Source of the DNA: Micromonospora noduli | GTDB taxonomy: Bacteria; Actinomycetota; Actinomycetes; Mycobacteriales; Micromonosporaceae | Length of the DNA stretch: 64,000 nucleotides | Reading direction: 5' to 3' | Assembly (NCBI RefSeq): GCF_003264365.1 | Contig: NZ_PYAK01000001.1 | Coordinates: 124,001 to 188,000 of the forward strand | In this document: positions 26,110 to 34,145 of the stretch, one piece after another | Position numbering within the stretch: position 1 is the first letter of the stretch | Layout of the letters: each line of letters starts with the position of its first letter | The notes under the pieces: generated by a model | What the model saw: only the letters and a program-made list of their open reading frames with translations | The model's database searches: none | What the model was told of the DNA's origin: nothing | Position numbers and translations under genes: made by a program

Positions 26110-26940
26110 GGCGGCGATCATCGCTTCGGGCTCGATGGTGGTTGGTCGATCGCTGACCTGCCCGTCGCCGAGTTCGATGACCCGCCACACTCCGTCCGCG
26201 CGTAGGGCGAGGTCCACGGTGACGAAGGGCAGGCCCAGCCCGGCGATCATCGGCGCGAGCGACTCCAGGTCGACCTCGACCGAAGGGCGCTCGTTCGGGC
26301 TGTCCGGATGAGGGCCGATCAGGACACAGCCGCCGTTGACCCACCAGGTGCGTACCTCGGCGGAGGTGAACCGCTCGAAGCGGCGCAGCACGAACCCGCC
26401 CACGAAGTCGTCCTCGCGCAACTCCAGGAACCGGCTCGCCACTCTCCAGACGGCCACCGCGTCATCGAGCTCGGGGATGAAGGCCGCGTCGTCCCAGTAG
26501 TGCTTCATCGACTTGGTGTAGTCACGAAGTACCGCCGGTCCTGCCCCAAGCGCAACGCGCGCCTGGTCAAGATCCGCCTGATCCGAGCCCCGGGTCCACA
26601 CCGACGCCGGAGTGACCGCCGCCAGCGCCGCGTACCAGCCGGGCAGCTCATGTGCCCGCCGATACTGCTCGCCACTGGTTCTCAACACCACACCGCGCTC
26701 GGCGAGGGCCTCGGCGAACGCCGCGTACCGCTCGCTGCGCAGCATCCAACCGCGATAGACCGCCGCACCGGTGCCCGAGACTGAGGCCACCGCCTGGTGT
26801 ACGTCACCGCCCCGCGCCACGGCGTCGTGGTCGACCACCGCAACCTGGAACCCGGCAGCACGGGCCGCCTCAGCCTCGGCCGCGAAGTGCTCGTCCGGGC
26901 GGCGTGGGCGCAGCGGGTTCGCGGGAACGATCAGGATCAC
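26086..26940 (-). CDS. ATP-grasp domain protein
   Basis: Protein of 284 residues. An N-terminal substrate domain starts VILIVPANPLRPRRPDEHF. The ATP-grasp part has LRDYTKSMKHYWDDAAFIPE, GGFVLRRFERF, WWVNGGCVLIGPHPDSP and a C-terminal VTVDLALRADGVWRVIELGD, whose Asp and Glu suit Mg-ATP binding. Such enzymes make amide or ester bonds via acyl phosphates; the acceptor is unknown. The GTG at 26940 with CAGGA upstream is chosen. The 3' end overlaps the coaD-like remnant by 24 bp, which suggests that a deletion brought this end close. Confidence 0.75.
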   Translation of the reverse strand: MILIVPANPLRPRRPDEHFAAEAEAARAAGFQVAVVDHDAVARGGDVHQAVASVSGTGAAVYRGWMLRSERYAAFAEALAERGVVLRTSGEQYRRAHELPGWYAALAAVTPASVWTRGSDQADLDQARVALGAGPAVLRDYTKSMKHYWDDAAFIPELDDAVAVWRVASRFLELREDDFVGGFVLRRFERFTSAEVRTWWVNGGCVLIGPHPDSPNERPSVEVDLESLAPMIAGLGLPFVTVDLALRADGVWRVIELGDGQVSDRPTTIEPEAMIAALLGPPRP

Positions 26941-27041
26941 GCTCGTATCCTGCCCGAACTCATGCCTGCGCCTCGAACCCGTATCCGGCCAACGACCGGA
27001 AACCGGTTGCCTGTCGCCGGGGTCGCGCCGACGATCAGTCG

Positions 27042-27641
27042 ATGCCCAGTGACCAGGCGACCCCCGACTTCTCAATCAAGCCCACCCTCACCGGTGAGCG
27101 AGTGATCCTGCGTCCCTTCGTCGACGACGACCTGGACACCTTCCGAACGGCGGTGGCCGATCCCGAGGTGGTCCGGCTGACCGGCAGCCCGGCCGACGAC
27201 ACTCTCGACGAGGAGCGGATGCTTTCCTGGTACGGCAGCCGCAACGCGCAGACCGACCGACTCGACCTGGCGGTCGTGGACCGCGCCACCGGGGCCTGCG
27301 TCGGCGAGGTGGTCCTCAACGACTGGGACCCCGTCAACCGGAACTGCAACTTCCGCACCCTGCTCACCGCCGCCGGCCGCGACCGCGGCTTGGGCACCGA
27401 GGCGGTACGCCTGATCGTCGGCCACGGTTTCGAGAGGCTCGGCCTGCACCGCATCTCGCTGGAGGTGTTCGCCTTCAACCCCCGGGCCCGGCGGGTGTAC
27501 GAGAAGGTCGGCTTCGTTGCCGAGGGTGTGCTGCGGCAGGTCCTGCGCGACGGCGGCGACTGGGTTGACGCCACGGTGATGTCGATCCTCGCGCCCGAGT
27601 GGGCGGCGCACCGGGGACGTCCCGAGCGCCGAGGCTCGTAG
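27042..27641 (+). CDS. GNAT acetyltransferase (RimJ/RimL-like)
   Basis: Protein of 199 residues with the GNAT fold: GERVILRPFVDDDLDTFRTA at the N-terminus, acetyl-CoA binding loop RDRGLGTEAVRLIVGHGFER, and HRISLEVFAFNPRARRVYEK-VGF, characteristic of the RimJ/L subfamily that acetylates N-terminal amines or small molecules. The substrate is unknown. It stands alone between a divergent ATP-grasp gene and a convergent secreted phosphatase-fold gene. Confidence 0.88.
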   Translation: MPSDQATPDFSIKPTLTGERVILRPFVDDDLDTFRTAVADPEVVRLTGSPADDTLDEERMLSWYGSRNAQTDRLDLAVVDRATGACVGEVVLNDWDPVNRNCNFRTLLTAAGRDRGLGTEAVRLIVGHGFERLGLHRISLEVFAFNPRARRVYEKVGFVAEGVLRQVLRDGGDWVDATVMSILAPEWAAHRGRPERRGS

Positions 27642-27658
27642 CCGGCGGGCCGGAGGCG

Positions 27659-28534
27659 TCAGCTCTGGATGGAGAAGGTGGAGACGACACCGTTGTGGTC
27701 GGACCTGGTGCCACCGACGATGTCGTAGTCGGTCATCCACATCAGCTGGTGTTCGGGCAGCCGCTTCCAGAAGTAGACGTAGTCGATGTGCCGGTTGCCG
27801 TGCGTCCCGGTGCCCTTTTCGCCGTACAGGTTGTAGTTGGAGCGCAGATTCGGCAGCTCGTTGGCCTCGAAGACCTGCCACGGGAACTTCGCGTACCCGT
27901 AGCTCCGGTCGGCGCTGAAGTCGACGTTGAGGTCTCCGCTCACGATGACCTGGCCCTCGTCCTGCTTGTCGACCGCCAGTTCCTTGAGACCCTGGAACTG
28001 CGCCTCGGCGCACCTGGTGCGCGGCAGGTCCTCCGGCCGGCCGGCGGTTTCGATGCTGGCCACCGCGTGGGCGTTGATGTGGGTCACGTTGCGGCCACTG
28101 GTCTTGTGCCGGTACTTGACCCAGTTGTTGTACCGCGCGGGCGGCACCTCGCCCGGCCCGTTGGTGTCACAGACGAAGATCGAGCCCTTGTCGAGTACGT
28201 CGAACATGCTCTTCTTGGCGATCAACGCCTCGCCGGCCTGGTTGGTGCCGCCCGGCGCGTACAACCACCAGCCGTTGTCGGCGGCCCAGCTCGCCAGGAA
28301 CGCCTTTCGGGCACCGACCTCGTTGAGACCGACGAGGTCGGCCTTGGACGCGATCAGGTTCAGGTCGTGCACGAAGTCGGCCTGGCTCAGCCCGTAGTAG
28401 ATGTTCAGCGTGGCCGCCTTGAAGCCCACGCTTGCGGCAGCGGCTGGTGCCGCCGGCAGCAGGGCCGCCACCAGCGCGACCGCGCCCGCGAGAGCGCCCA
28501 GAGCGCGGGTCGACCAGTCCGTTGTGCTGCGCAT
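27659..28534 (-). CDS. Secreted endonuclease/exonuclease/phosphatase-fold protein
   Basis: Protein of 291 residues with a signal peptide (ALGALAGAVALVAALLPAAP, then AAAA). The EEP (DNase I-like) fold is evident from KAATLNIYYGL with metal-site Asn, ADLVGLNEVGARK (catalytic Glu), HINAHA, VIVSGDLNVDFSADR and the C-terminal GTRSDHNGVVSTF (catalytic Asp-His). It is probably a secreted nuclease or phosphodiesterase. The ATG at 28534 follows GGAGG. Confidence 0.85.
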   Translation of the reverse strand: MRSTTDWSTRALGALAGAVALVAALLPAAPAAAASVGFKAATLNIYYGLSQADFVHDLNLIASKADLVGLNEVGARKAFLASWAADNGWWLYAPGGTNQAGEALIAKKSMFDVLDKGSIFVCDTNGPGEVPPARYNNWVKYRHKTSGRNVTHINAHAVASIETAGRPEDLPRTRCAEAQFQGLKELAVDKQDEGQVIVSGDLNVDFSADRSYGYAKFPWQVFEANELPNLRSNYNLYGEKGTGTHGNRHIDYVYFWKRLPEHQLMWMTDYDIVGGTRSDHNGVVSTFSIQS

Positions 28535-28684
28535 CGATTTTCCTCCGCCTTGACGCCGACGGTGGCCGGCCAACGGACACTATCGATTCGAGTCGACGCG
28601 ACGCCGAACATCCGGTGACGAAGCATCGACAGACCTGGGTCGACCAGTGCGGGGTAATCATTCCCCCCAGCGGCGGTGGTGGGG

Positions 28685-29311
28685 CTACGCGAAGGTGAGG
28701 CCGTCGGACCGGGCGCGTTTGAGCTCGGAGAAAGCCCGGCAGCCGGCGAGCAGGCGAGCGCCGTCGAAGACGCGGACGGCCTCCTCGCCACGAGGGATCG
28801 AGGTCAGCACGGGGCCGAAGAAGGCCACGTCGTCGACGACGACCGTCGGGGTGCCGAGGTCCTCGCCCACCAGTTGCTGTGCGTGGGCGGTGCTCGCCCG
28901 CATCTGCGGGTCGAGGTCGCTGCGGTGGGCGGCGTCGGCCAGGTCGGCGGGGAGGCCGGCCTCGGCCAGGGCCAACGGGACGACGGTGTCGAAGTCCTTG
29001 TCGCCGGCGTCGTGGATCCGGCGGCCGAGCGCCGGGTACAGCCGTGCGAGGGCGGCGGAGCCGTGTTGCGCGGCGGCCGCCACACACACCCTGGCCGGCC
29101 CCCACGCCCGGTCGTTGAATTCGCGATACCAGGGCTCCAGGTCACGATGCTCGTTGATCACCGCGAGGCTCATCACCTCGAACCGCAGGGTGAGCGGCCG
29201 CATCTTCGCGACCTCCATGAGCCAGCGGGAGGTGATCCAGGCGAACGGGCAGGACGGATCCACGTACGCCGTGACCACCGGAGCTGATGCTTGAGGCGAG
29301 TTGTCTTCCAC
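28685..29311 (-). CDS. DsbA-like thioredoxin-fold protein, Rv2466c (mycothiol-dependent nitroreductase) type
   Basis: Protein of 208 residues closely patterned on mycobacterial Rv2466c: DPSCPFAWITSRWLMEVAK, RFEVMSLAVINEHRD, GEDLGTPTVVVDDVAFFGPV and LTSIPRGEEAVRVFDGA. Here the active site is CPFA instead of CPWC. Only the nucleophilic Cys21 remains and the resolving Cys is Ala24, so a monothiol mechanism using mycothiol is likely. It is divergent from a MarR gene with tandem operators between them. The GTG at 29311 lies inside an operator; GTG at 29278 is an alternative start. Confidence 0.85.
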   Translation of the reverse strand: MEDNSPQASAPVVTAYVDPSCPFAWITSRWLMEVAKMRPLTLRFEVMSLAVINEHRDLEPWYREFNDRAWGPARVCVAAAAQHGSAALARLYPALGRRIHDAGDKDFDTVVPLALAEAGLPADLADAAHRSDLDPQMRASTAHAQQLVGEDLGTPTVVVDDVAFFGPVLTSIPRGEEAVRVFDGARLLAGCRAFSELKRARSDGLTFA

Positions 29312-29342
29312 GGAAGACAACTTATCTTCCCCGGAAGGTAAG
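29300..29342. promoter_or_regulatory. Tandem palindromic operators for the MarR regulator
   Basis: Site 1 (29300-29321) has perfect 10-bp arms GTTGTCTTCC / GGAAGACAAC around AC. Site 2 (29321-29342) has arms CTTATCTTCC / GGAAGGTAAG around CC with one mismatch. Centres are 21 bp apart, two helical turns, so dimers would bind the same face. They fill the gap between the divergent starts and should control both genes. Confidence 0.75.
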
Positions 29343-29350
29343 GTGCAACA

Positions 29351-29878
29351 GTGGATGACGACCGGATCGCCGACATCGTTGGCCAGTGGGGTCGCGAGCG
29401 ACCAGACCTCGACCCCAGCCCGTTGCTGATCATCGGTCGCATCCAACAGTTGGCCGCCGTACTCGATGAGGCCCTGCGGCCGCCGTTCGCCGCAGCGGAC
29501 CTCGGCAACGGCGACTTCGACGTGCTCGCGGCGCTGCGTCGCGAGGGCGAGCCCTACACGCTCACGGCGGGCCAGCTGAGCCAGCGGATGCTCGTGACCA
29601 CGGGAGCGGTGACCAAGCGGGTGGACCGTCTGATCGCCCGCGGCCTCGTGTCACGCTCGGTCTCCGCAGCCGACGCGCGCGGCAGGGTGGTCGGGCTGAC
29701 GTCGACCGGCGTGGCGTTGACCGACCGGCTCATCGAGGAACATCTGGCCAACGAGGCGGCCATCCTTCGCGGCCTGACCGACAGCGACCGCAGAACACTT
29801 GAGCGCCTACTGGCGGCGATGAATCGGACCCTGACCTCCGGAGATTTTGGACCCGAGGGCGGGGACCACGACGGGTGA
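29351..29878 (+). CDS. MarR-family transcriptional regulator
   Basis: Winged-helix regulator of 175 residues. The DNA-binding part shows LTAGQLSQRMLVTTGAVTKR (recognition region), VDRLIARGLVSRSVS and the wing AADARGRVVGLTSTGVAL. N- and C-terminal helices form the dimer interface. It is divergent from the DsbA-like gene and overlain by two palindromes, so autoregulation and repression of the thiol-redox protein are likely. I see no obvious redox-sensing Cys (no Cys in the protein), which argues for a ligand-sensing rather than a thiol-switch mechanism. Confidence 0.88.
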   Translation: MDDDRIADIVGQWGRERPDLDPSPLLIIGRIQQLAAVLDEALRPPFAAADLGNGDFDVLAALRREGEPYTLTAGQLSQRMLVTTGAVTKRVDRLIARGLVSRSVSAADARGRVVGLTSTGVALTDRLIEEHLANEAAILRGLTDSDRRTLERLLAAMNRTLTSGDFGPEGGDHDG

Positions 29879-29922
29879 TGCCCCCGGGCATGATCGGCCG
29901 ATCCTCGGAATACCATTCGGGC

Positions 29923-30453
29923 ATGGACGACACCACACGCGGCGTACGCATCAGACGCGGTGGCCCGGCCGACGCACCCGCCGTACTGGACATGCTCGAC
30001 TCCGCGGTGGTCTGGATGAACGACCGCGGCAACACCGAGCAGTGGGGCACGACGCCGTTCTCGGAAAAACCCGAACGGGCCGCACAGGTCGATCGGTACC
30101 TGACCGAGAACCTCCCGTTCATCGCGGAAGTGGATGGGACACCGGCCGCAGCCCTGGTATTGGATTCCGGGCCTGATCCGCGGGCACCGATCGCGCCTGC
30201 GGAGGAACCCGAGCGCTACGTCCGCCTCCTGGTCTCCGACCGACGATTCGCCGGCCGGAAACTCGGGTCGGCCCTGTTGGCACACGCCGTCGAGGAAACC
30301 CGGCGAGCCGGCGTGCGGTTGCTACGGGTCGACTGCTGGGCGGGCAGCGGCGGCGAGTTGGTGGCGTATTACGAGCGCAACGGGTTCACTCCCACCGATA
30401 CCTTCCTGGCCGGGACCTGGCCGGGGCAGGTGCTGGCCCAGCGGGTCGATTGA
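29923..30453 (+). CDS. GNAT acetyltransferase
   Basis: Protein of 176 residues: VRIRRGGPADAPAVLDMLDS at the N-terminus, ERYVRLLVSDRRFAGRKLGS with the acetyl-CoA pyrophosphate loop (RFAGRKLGSALL), and the late LLRVDCWAGSGGELVAYYER-NGF pattern. This is the GNAT core fold. The substrate is unknown. It begins 44 bp after the MarR gene and may share its transcript. Confidence 0.85.
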   Translation: MDDTTRGVRIRRGGPADAPAVLDMLDSAVVWMNDRGNTEQWGTTPFSEKPERAAQVDRYLTENLPFIAEVDGTPAAALVLDSGPDPRAPIAPAEEPERYVRLLVSDRRFAGRKLGSALLAHAVEETRRAGVRLLRVDCWAGSGGELVAYYERNGFTPTDTFLAGTWPGQVLAQRVD

Positions 30454-30544
30454 GCCGTGCAGCCTCTGCTACCGAGCTTGGGGTGGGGCCATCGGACCAA
30501 TAATCGGGCGTCTCGCCGGTGTGCGTCCACTAGCGTCCCGCCTC

Positions 30545-31147
30545 ATGGAGAACACCACCGTACGCACTGAACGCCTCGAGCTTCGCCCGGTGCGAGACGC
30601 GGACGTCGACCGGATCCTGGAGTACCGCAATCTGCCGCAGGTCACGCGCTGGCTACTCCGCACGCAGGTCGACCCTGCGTCCTTCCGCACGGCATGGCGA
30701 CGCGCGGCCGCAGACCCTGACGACCACAGCATGGCGGCCACGCTCGACGGCGTGGTGATCGGAACCGTCTCGCTCGACGTCGTCGACGGCATGGGCCAAC
30801 CCGGCATGCCACCACGGACCGAGGCCGAGCTTGGCTACATCTTCGATCCGGCCTACGGCGGAAATGGGTACGCGACCGAGGCGGTAACCGCCGTGGTGGC
30901 GCACGCATTCGACCGGCTGGGCATTCGGAGAATCACCGCCGGCTGCTTCGCGGCCAACCTCGCCTCGGTGCGAATCCTCGAGAAGGTCGGCATGCGTCGT
31001 GAACAGCACGGCGTCGGCGATTCCTGGCACGCCGAACTGGGCTGGGTGGACGGCTACACCTACGCCCTCCTCGCCGAGGCATGGCATCGAGAGGCAGCAC
31101 CGTCGGAGCAGCCGATCGCGTCCACACCGGCGCCGCGGGCGCGGTGA
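30545..31147 (+). CDS. GNAT acetyltransferase (RimJ/RimL-like)
   Basis: Protein of 200 residues: VRTERLELRPVRDADVDRIL, ELGYIFDPAYGGNGYATEAV (acetyl-CoA loop GGNGYA), RRITAGCFAANLASVRILEK and a C-terminal tail rich in Ala/Pro. It belongs to the RimJ/L-type acetyltransferases like the gene at 27042 but is clearly diverged from it. It is followed by the degraded end of the toxin-immunity locus on the other strand. Confidence 0.88.
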   Translation: MENTTVRTERLELRPVRDADVDRILEYRNLPQVTRWLLRTQVDPASFRTAWRRAAADPDDHSMAATLDGVVIGTVSLDVVDGMGQPGMPPRTEAELGYIFDPAYGGNGYATEAVTAVVAHAFDRLGIRRITAGCFAANLASVRILEKVGMRREQHGVGDSWHAELGWVDGYTYALLAEAWHREAAPSEQPIASTPAPRAR

Positions 31148-31205
31148 ACCACCAGCGCATCCTCGACGGGGCTTGTGCTATCCCGGCCGGATCGGCCCCG
31201 GCGGG

Positions 31206-31390
31206 GCTAGCCGCTGGTGGGATCCAGCTGCTCGAAGGCCATGCTTCACCCGGTCCGTCGCGACGAGCCCTCCGAGTCGGTAGAGGAACTCGATGAACGC
31301 GGCGAAGGTCGCGTTGACCGTCTCGAAGTTGGGGGTCTCCAGGTCCAGCAACACGACGGCGCCGGTCAGCGCGGCCAACGGCATGAGCGT
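31206..31390 (-). pseudogene. Decayed second copy of the SUKH-4 immunity gene
   Basis: On the minus strand, 31272-31378 encodes LTGAVVLLDLETPNFETVNA and TFAAFIEFLYRLG, almost identical in DNA to 32690-32797 of the intact SUKH-4 gene. The segment at 31208-31244 matches the intact gene's 3' end (GCTAGCCGCTGGTGG and neighbours). About 100 bp between the two blocks and the whole 5' half are missing. High identity implies recent duplication. The DUF1963 gene sits between the two copies. Confidence 0.8.
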
Positions 31391-31402
31391 GCATCGGCTC
31401 AG

Positions 31403-32410
31403 CTACTGCATGATGGTGACCGGCGGGTGCTCCTGCACGGCGGCGCACTGATAGACCTGGAGTGTGTAGCCACGACCGATTTCCACCTGCGTCGGGGTGT
31501 GATCGACCGACTCGTCCTCCTCAGCGATGGGACGCCAGCTGCGGCTGTCGCCGTCCCATTCGTCGCTTGGGATGGTGAGAAGTGGTTCCAGCGGAGCGCC
31601 GCAGCACCGGAGCTCGTCAGGGCCCGCCGGGCTCCGAAAGGTGAAGAAGGCGGCCCAGCCACCGACCTTCCAACCGGGAGCGATTGACAGGTCGCCCCGG
31701 TAACTCGGTTGCTTCTCGTCCGGTGACTGGAGGAGCTCCCTCTCTCGGGAGATGATGCGTTCCGCCAGCTTGTCATCCAGCTCGTGATAAGCCGGGTACT
31801 CGGTGACCTGCTCTGGGTGCAGAACGCAAGGTTCCGGTACGTAACAGCCCTGACCGACGAAGGCCGGCTCGGGCGGGTTCATCAGCATGTTCCGCACGCT
31901 TGTGGATTGCCGCCACCGTAGGCGCACTGCCGACCGCGCATCCATGATTTCATCGAACGGGCACCACAGCACCTGAAGCATGTCTGTGCCAGGGGGACAG
32001 GGCAGATCAGGGACGTCCCGGGCGTAGAGCTGGGCGAGCGGGATGAGCGGCAGCGGCTCCACCGGCAGCAGGGCCGGGTCGTAACCGGAATCTACGCGGT
32101 CTACGACTACCTTCTCATCGGGAGTGAGCAGATTCGTTCCCGGCGACCTGGGCCGTTGCCACGCTGCGGCGAGGATACGCCGACGCGTGCGGACGTCCTC
32201 CAGCGTCGTCAACCCGTACGGCTCGTGCTCGTCTCCGCATCTTGGCCAGGCCTCGTCTTCCGGCCACAGCAAAGGCCCACCCACCGAGCTGTCATGCACG
32301 GCCGGGTCTCCTGGGCGGGGATGAAGGCGGGTGGCGGTCCTGGCCCTCGCTGCCAGTTCCGGGAACAACGAGACCACATCCAACGGACGCGGTGGGGTGG
32401 TGCGCGTCAT
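31403..32410 (-). CDS. DUF1963-like protein in the toxin-immunity locus
   Basis: Protein of 335 residues with the DUF1963/YwqG-type opening DSSVGGPLLWPEDEAWPRC and the later LSIAPGWKVGGWAAFFTFRS with CCGAPLEPLLTIPSDEWDGD. This family is often found near polymorphic toxins and among immunity-like genes, but its activity is unknown. The ATG at 32410 follows AGGAG with 8-nt spacing. It starts 130 bp after the SUKH-4 stop and may be the last gene of the operon or separately expressed. It lies between intact and decayed SUKH-4 copies. Confidence 0.75.
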   Translation of the reverse strand: MTRTTPPRPLDVVSLFPELAARARTATRLHPRPGDPAVHDSSVGGPLLWPEDEAWPRCGDEHEPYGLTTLEDVRTRRRILAAAWQRPRSPGTNLLTPDEKVVVDRVDSGYDPALLPVEPLPLIPLAQLYARDVPDLPCPPGTDMLQVLWCPFDEIMDARSAVRLRWRQSTSVRNMLMNPPEPAFVGQGCYVPEPCVLHPEQVTEYPAYHELDDKLAERIISRERELLQSPDEKQPSYRGDLSIAPGWKVGGWAAFFTFRSPAGPDELRCCGAPLEPLLTIPSDEWDGDSRSWRPIAEEDESVDHTPTQVEIGRGYTLQVYQCAAVQEHPPVTIMQ

Positions 32411-32539
32411 GATTCACTCTCCTGATCAGCGGCCTGCATGCAACCACGTGGCGCTGACAGGAGGAGCCGTCAGAGAGCCGCGCTGGTCATCCGGTCAGAT
32501 CGTTCGGTTGGTCTGACCGACCGCTCCCAGCGACTGGGG

Positions 32540-33079
32540 CTAGCCGCTGGTGGATTCCAGCTGATCGAAGGCCACGCTCCACCAGGACTTCGGGTCGGCA
32601 AACGCTGACGAGTCGACGCCCATCAGTTCCTCGCGGATCGCGGCGGCGCGGGCGGCGCGGGCCCGACCGCCCGGGTCCGTGGCGATGAGCTGCCCGAGCC
32701 GGTAGAGGAACTCGACGAACGCGGCGAAGGTCGCGTTGACCGTCTCGAAGTTGGGGGTTTCCAGGTCCAGCAACACGACGGCGCCGGTCAGCGCGTCGAG
32801 GCAGAAGAGCAGCTGCGGGTCCTCGGGTGAGCTGCCGAGGACGATGTGGATGCGCGGGCTGGCCTCGCCGATCTCGATCTTCAGCTTGGAGAACAACTCC
32901 ATGCCGGAGACGTCGACGTCGACGGTGAACAGGATCGGTACGTCGACCGGAATGGCTCCGAACGGCGGGAAGACCTCTGGCGTCAGCGGGCCGAGGACGT
33001 CGTCGAACCGGTCGACCGGGAAGTAGATCATCCCATCGGCGCCCCAGAGCGCCGTGAGCTCCTCATGCGTCGCGGTCAA
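32540..33079 (-). CDS. SUKH-4-family immunity protein
   Basis: Protein of 179 residues. The pattern GADGMIYFPVDRFDDVLGPL, VPILFTVDVDV, LFCLDALTGAVVLLDLETPN and FAAFVEFLYRLGQLI fits SUKH-4 immunity proteins, which bind and neutralise nuclease toxins. It starts with TTG overlapping the stop of the SMI1/KNR4 gene (TTGA), so the two are coupled. A partial duplicate lies at 31206-31390. With the SMI1 protein it is the likely antidote to the HNH-like toxin. Confidence 0.82.
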   Translation of the reverse strand: MTATHEELTALWGADGMIYFPVDRFDDVLGPLTPEVFPPFGAIPVDVPILFTVDVDVSGMELFSKLKIEIGEASPRIHIVLGSSPEDPQLLFCLDALTGAVVLLDLETPNFETVNATFAAFVEFLYRLGQLIATDPGGRARAARAAAIREELMGVDSSAFADPKSWWSVAFDQLESTSG

Positions 33080-33618
33080 TCGTCCGCCTCCTCGTCATCG
33101 TCGCCGGGCGTGGTCAGACCGTGCTCGTCGAGGAAGCCCCACCACTCGTCGTCGTCGAAGCCGACCTCGCCGTACCCGGCGCCGAAGACGTAGTAGGCGA
33201 GGAACGAGTCGAGGTCCGGCGCGACGTCGAGGAACATCTCACGCATGAACCACTCGTCGGTGGTCTCCGCCGGGAAGTACCAGACCGCGCCGGTGTCGCG
33301 TCGGATCAGCAGTGGCTCGTCGTTCAGTGTGCCGATGACCAGCCACTCGGCGGGTTCGTCGGCGACGCCGGTGAACTCGGGCATCTGCTCGAGGTAGTAC
33401 TGGATGTCGTCGAGGTCCGCGACTGCGGGCAGGTCGAACGCGCCGGCCAGGATGCCGTTGGCGGTCTCCAGCAGCTCCCGGACCGGCTGCGGCAGCTCGG
33501 CGGGAATCTGGTCGGCCGGAGCGCCCTCGTTGATCTGTGCCCACGCCAGCGTCGCCGGCTGGTCCGCCTCCAGGTCGGTACGCAGCTCCGCGATGAGCTC
33601 CCGCAACTCGGGATTCAA
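33076..33618 (-). CDS. SMI1/KNR4 (SUKH)-like immunity protein
   Basis: Acidic protein of 180 residues. IPAELPQPVRELLETANGIL, AEWLVIGTLNDEPLLIRRD, TGAVWYF, and a C-terminal run of Asp/Glu match SUKH-superfamily immunity proteins. Strong negative charge suits binding to a basic nuclease. It starts with TTG (GAGG 8 nt upstream) overlapping the toxin stop as TTGA. The immediate downstream position is the classic place for the cognate immunity gene. Confidence 0.8.
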   Translation of the reverse strand: MNPELRELIAELRTDLEADQPATLAWAQINEGAPADQIPAELPQPVRELLETANGILAGAFDLPAVADLDDIQYYLEQMPEFTGVADEPAEWLVIGTLNDEPLLIRRDTGAVWYFPAETTDEWFMREMFLDVAPDLDSFLAYYVFGAGYGEVGFDDDEWWGFLDEHGLTTPGDDDEEADD

Positions 33619-34145
33619 TCCACTACCTCTATTCGGATCGGTGTGCCATCGGGCAGGTTCATGATCTGACGCCAGATTTGCCCGCCGACATCCCAGTTTG
33701 TTCTACCGTGCAGGAGCTTCAGATTACTAACGTCGTCGGCGCCCCCGAGTTGCAGCTCCCACACATGGTCGGGCTGCTGCTTGCGGAGTCGGGCGGCGAG
33801 GGCGTTCGCCATCTTCTTGTCGTGGGGCCAGTACTTGTCGAAGATCTTCTGCCGGATGCGCTTCTTGTAGTCGGCCGTGATCTTCTTGTCCCGAGCGACC
33901 GGGTTCGCCTGTTTGAACAGCTTGCCCTCGTCGCTGAGCTTCTTCAGCGCGTTCATCTTGCGGTCAAACTGGCCGCGCGCGTGGAACGACTTGCGCTGCA
34001 CCTTGATCGTGACCTCGGGCAGGTCGTTGTTGCGCACCACCGGCTTGGCGGCGGCTTTCTTCACCGCCGCGCGGACGCCCTTGCCAACCTTCGGCTTGCC
34101 CGCGCCGCCGCGCTTCTTCGAGCTCTTCGGCGCCCTGCTAGGCAT
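33615..34145 (-). CDS. HNH-like nuclease toxin module
   Basis: Basic protein of 176 residues. The N-terminal 60 residues are Lys/Arg-rich (SKKRGGAGKPKVGKGVRAAV, KKAAAKP). The C-terminal domain has an HNH-like DHVWELQLGGADDVSNLKLL, then GRTNWDVGGQIWRQI and LPDGTPIRIEVV. The same arrangement ends many actinobacterial Rhs/WXG100 toxins. The Asp-His and downstream Asn are the expected metal and catalytic residues. It starts at ATG with AGGAG 7 nt upstream, overlapping the delivery gene by 8 bp. Unusually, it is not fused to its delivery domain. It likely degrades nucleic acid in target cells. Confidence 0.75.
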   Translation of the reverse strand: MPSRAPKSSKKRGGAGKPKVGKGVRAAVKKAAAKPVVRNNDLPEVTIKVQRKSFHARGQFDRKMNALKKLSDEGKLFKQANPVARDKKITADYKKRIRQKIFDKYWPHDKKMANALAARLRKQQPDHVWELQLGGADDVSNLKLLHGRTNWDVGGQIWRQIMNLPDGTPIRIEVVD

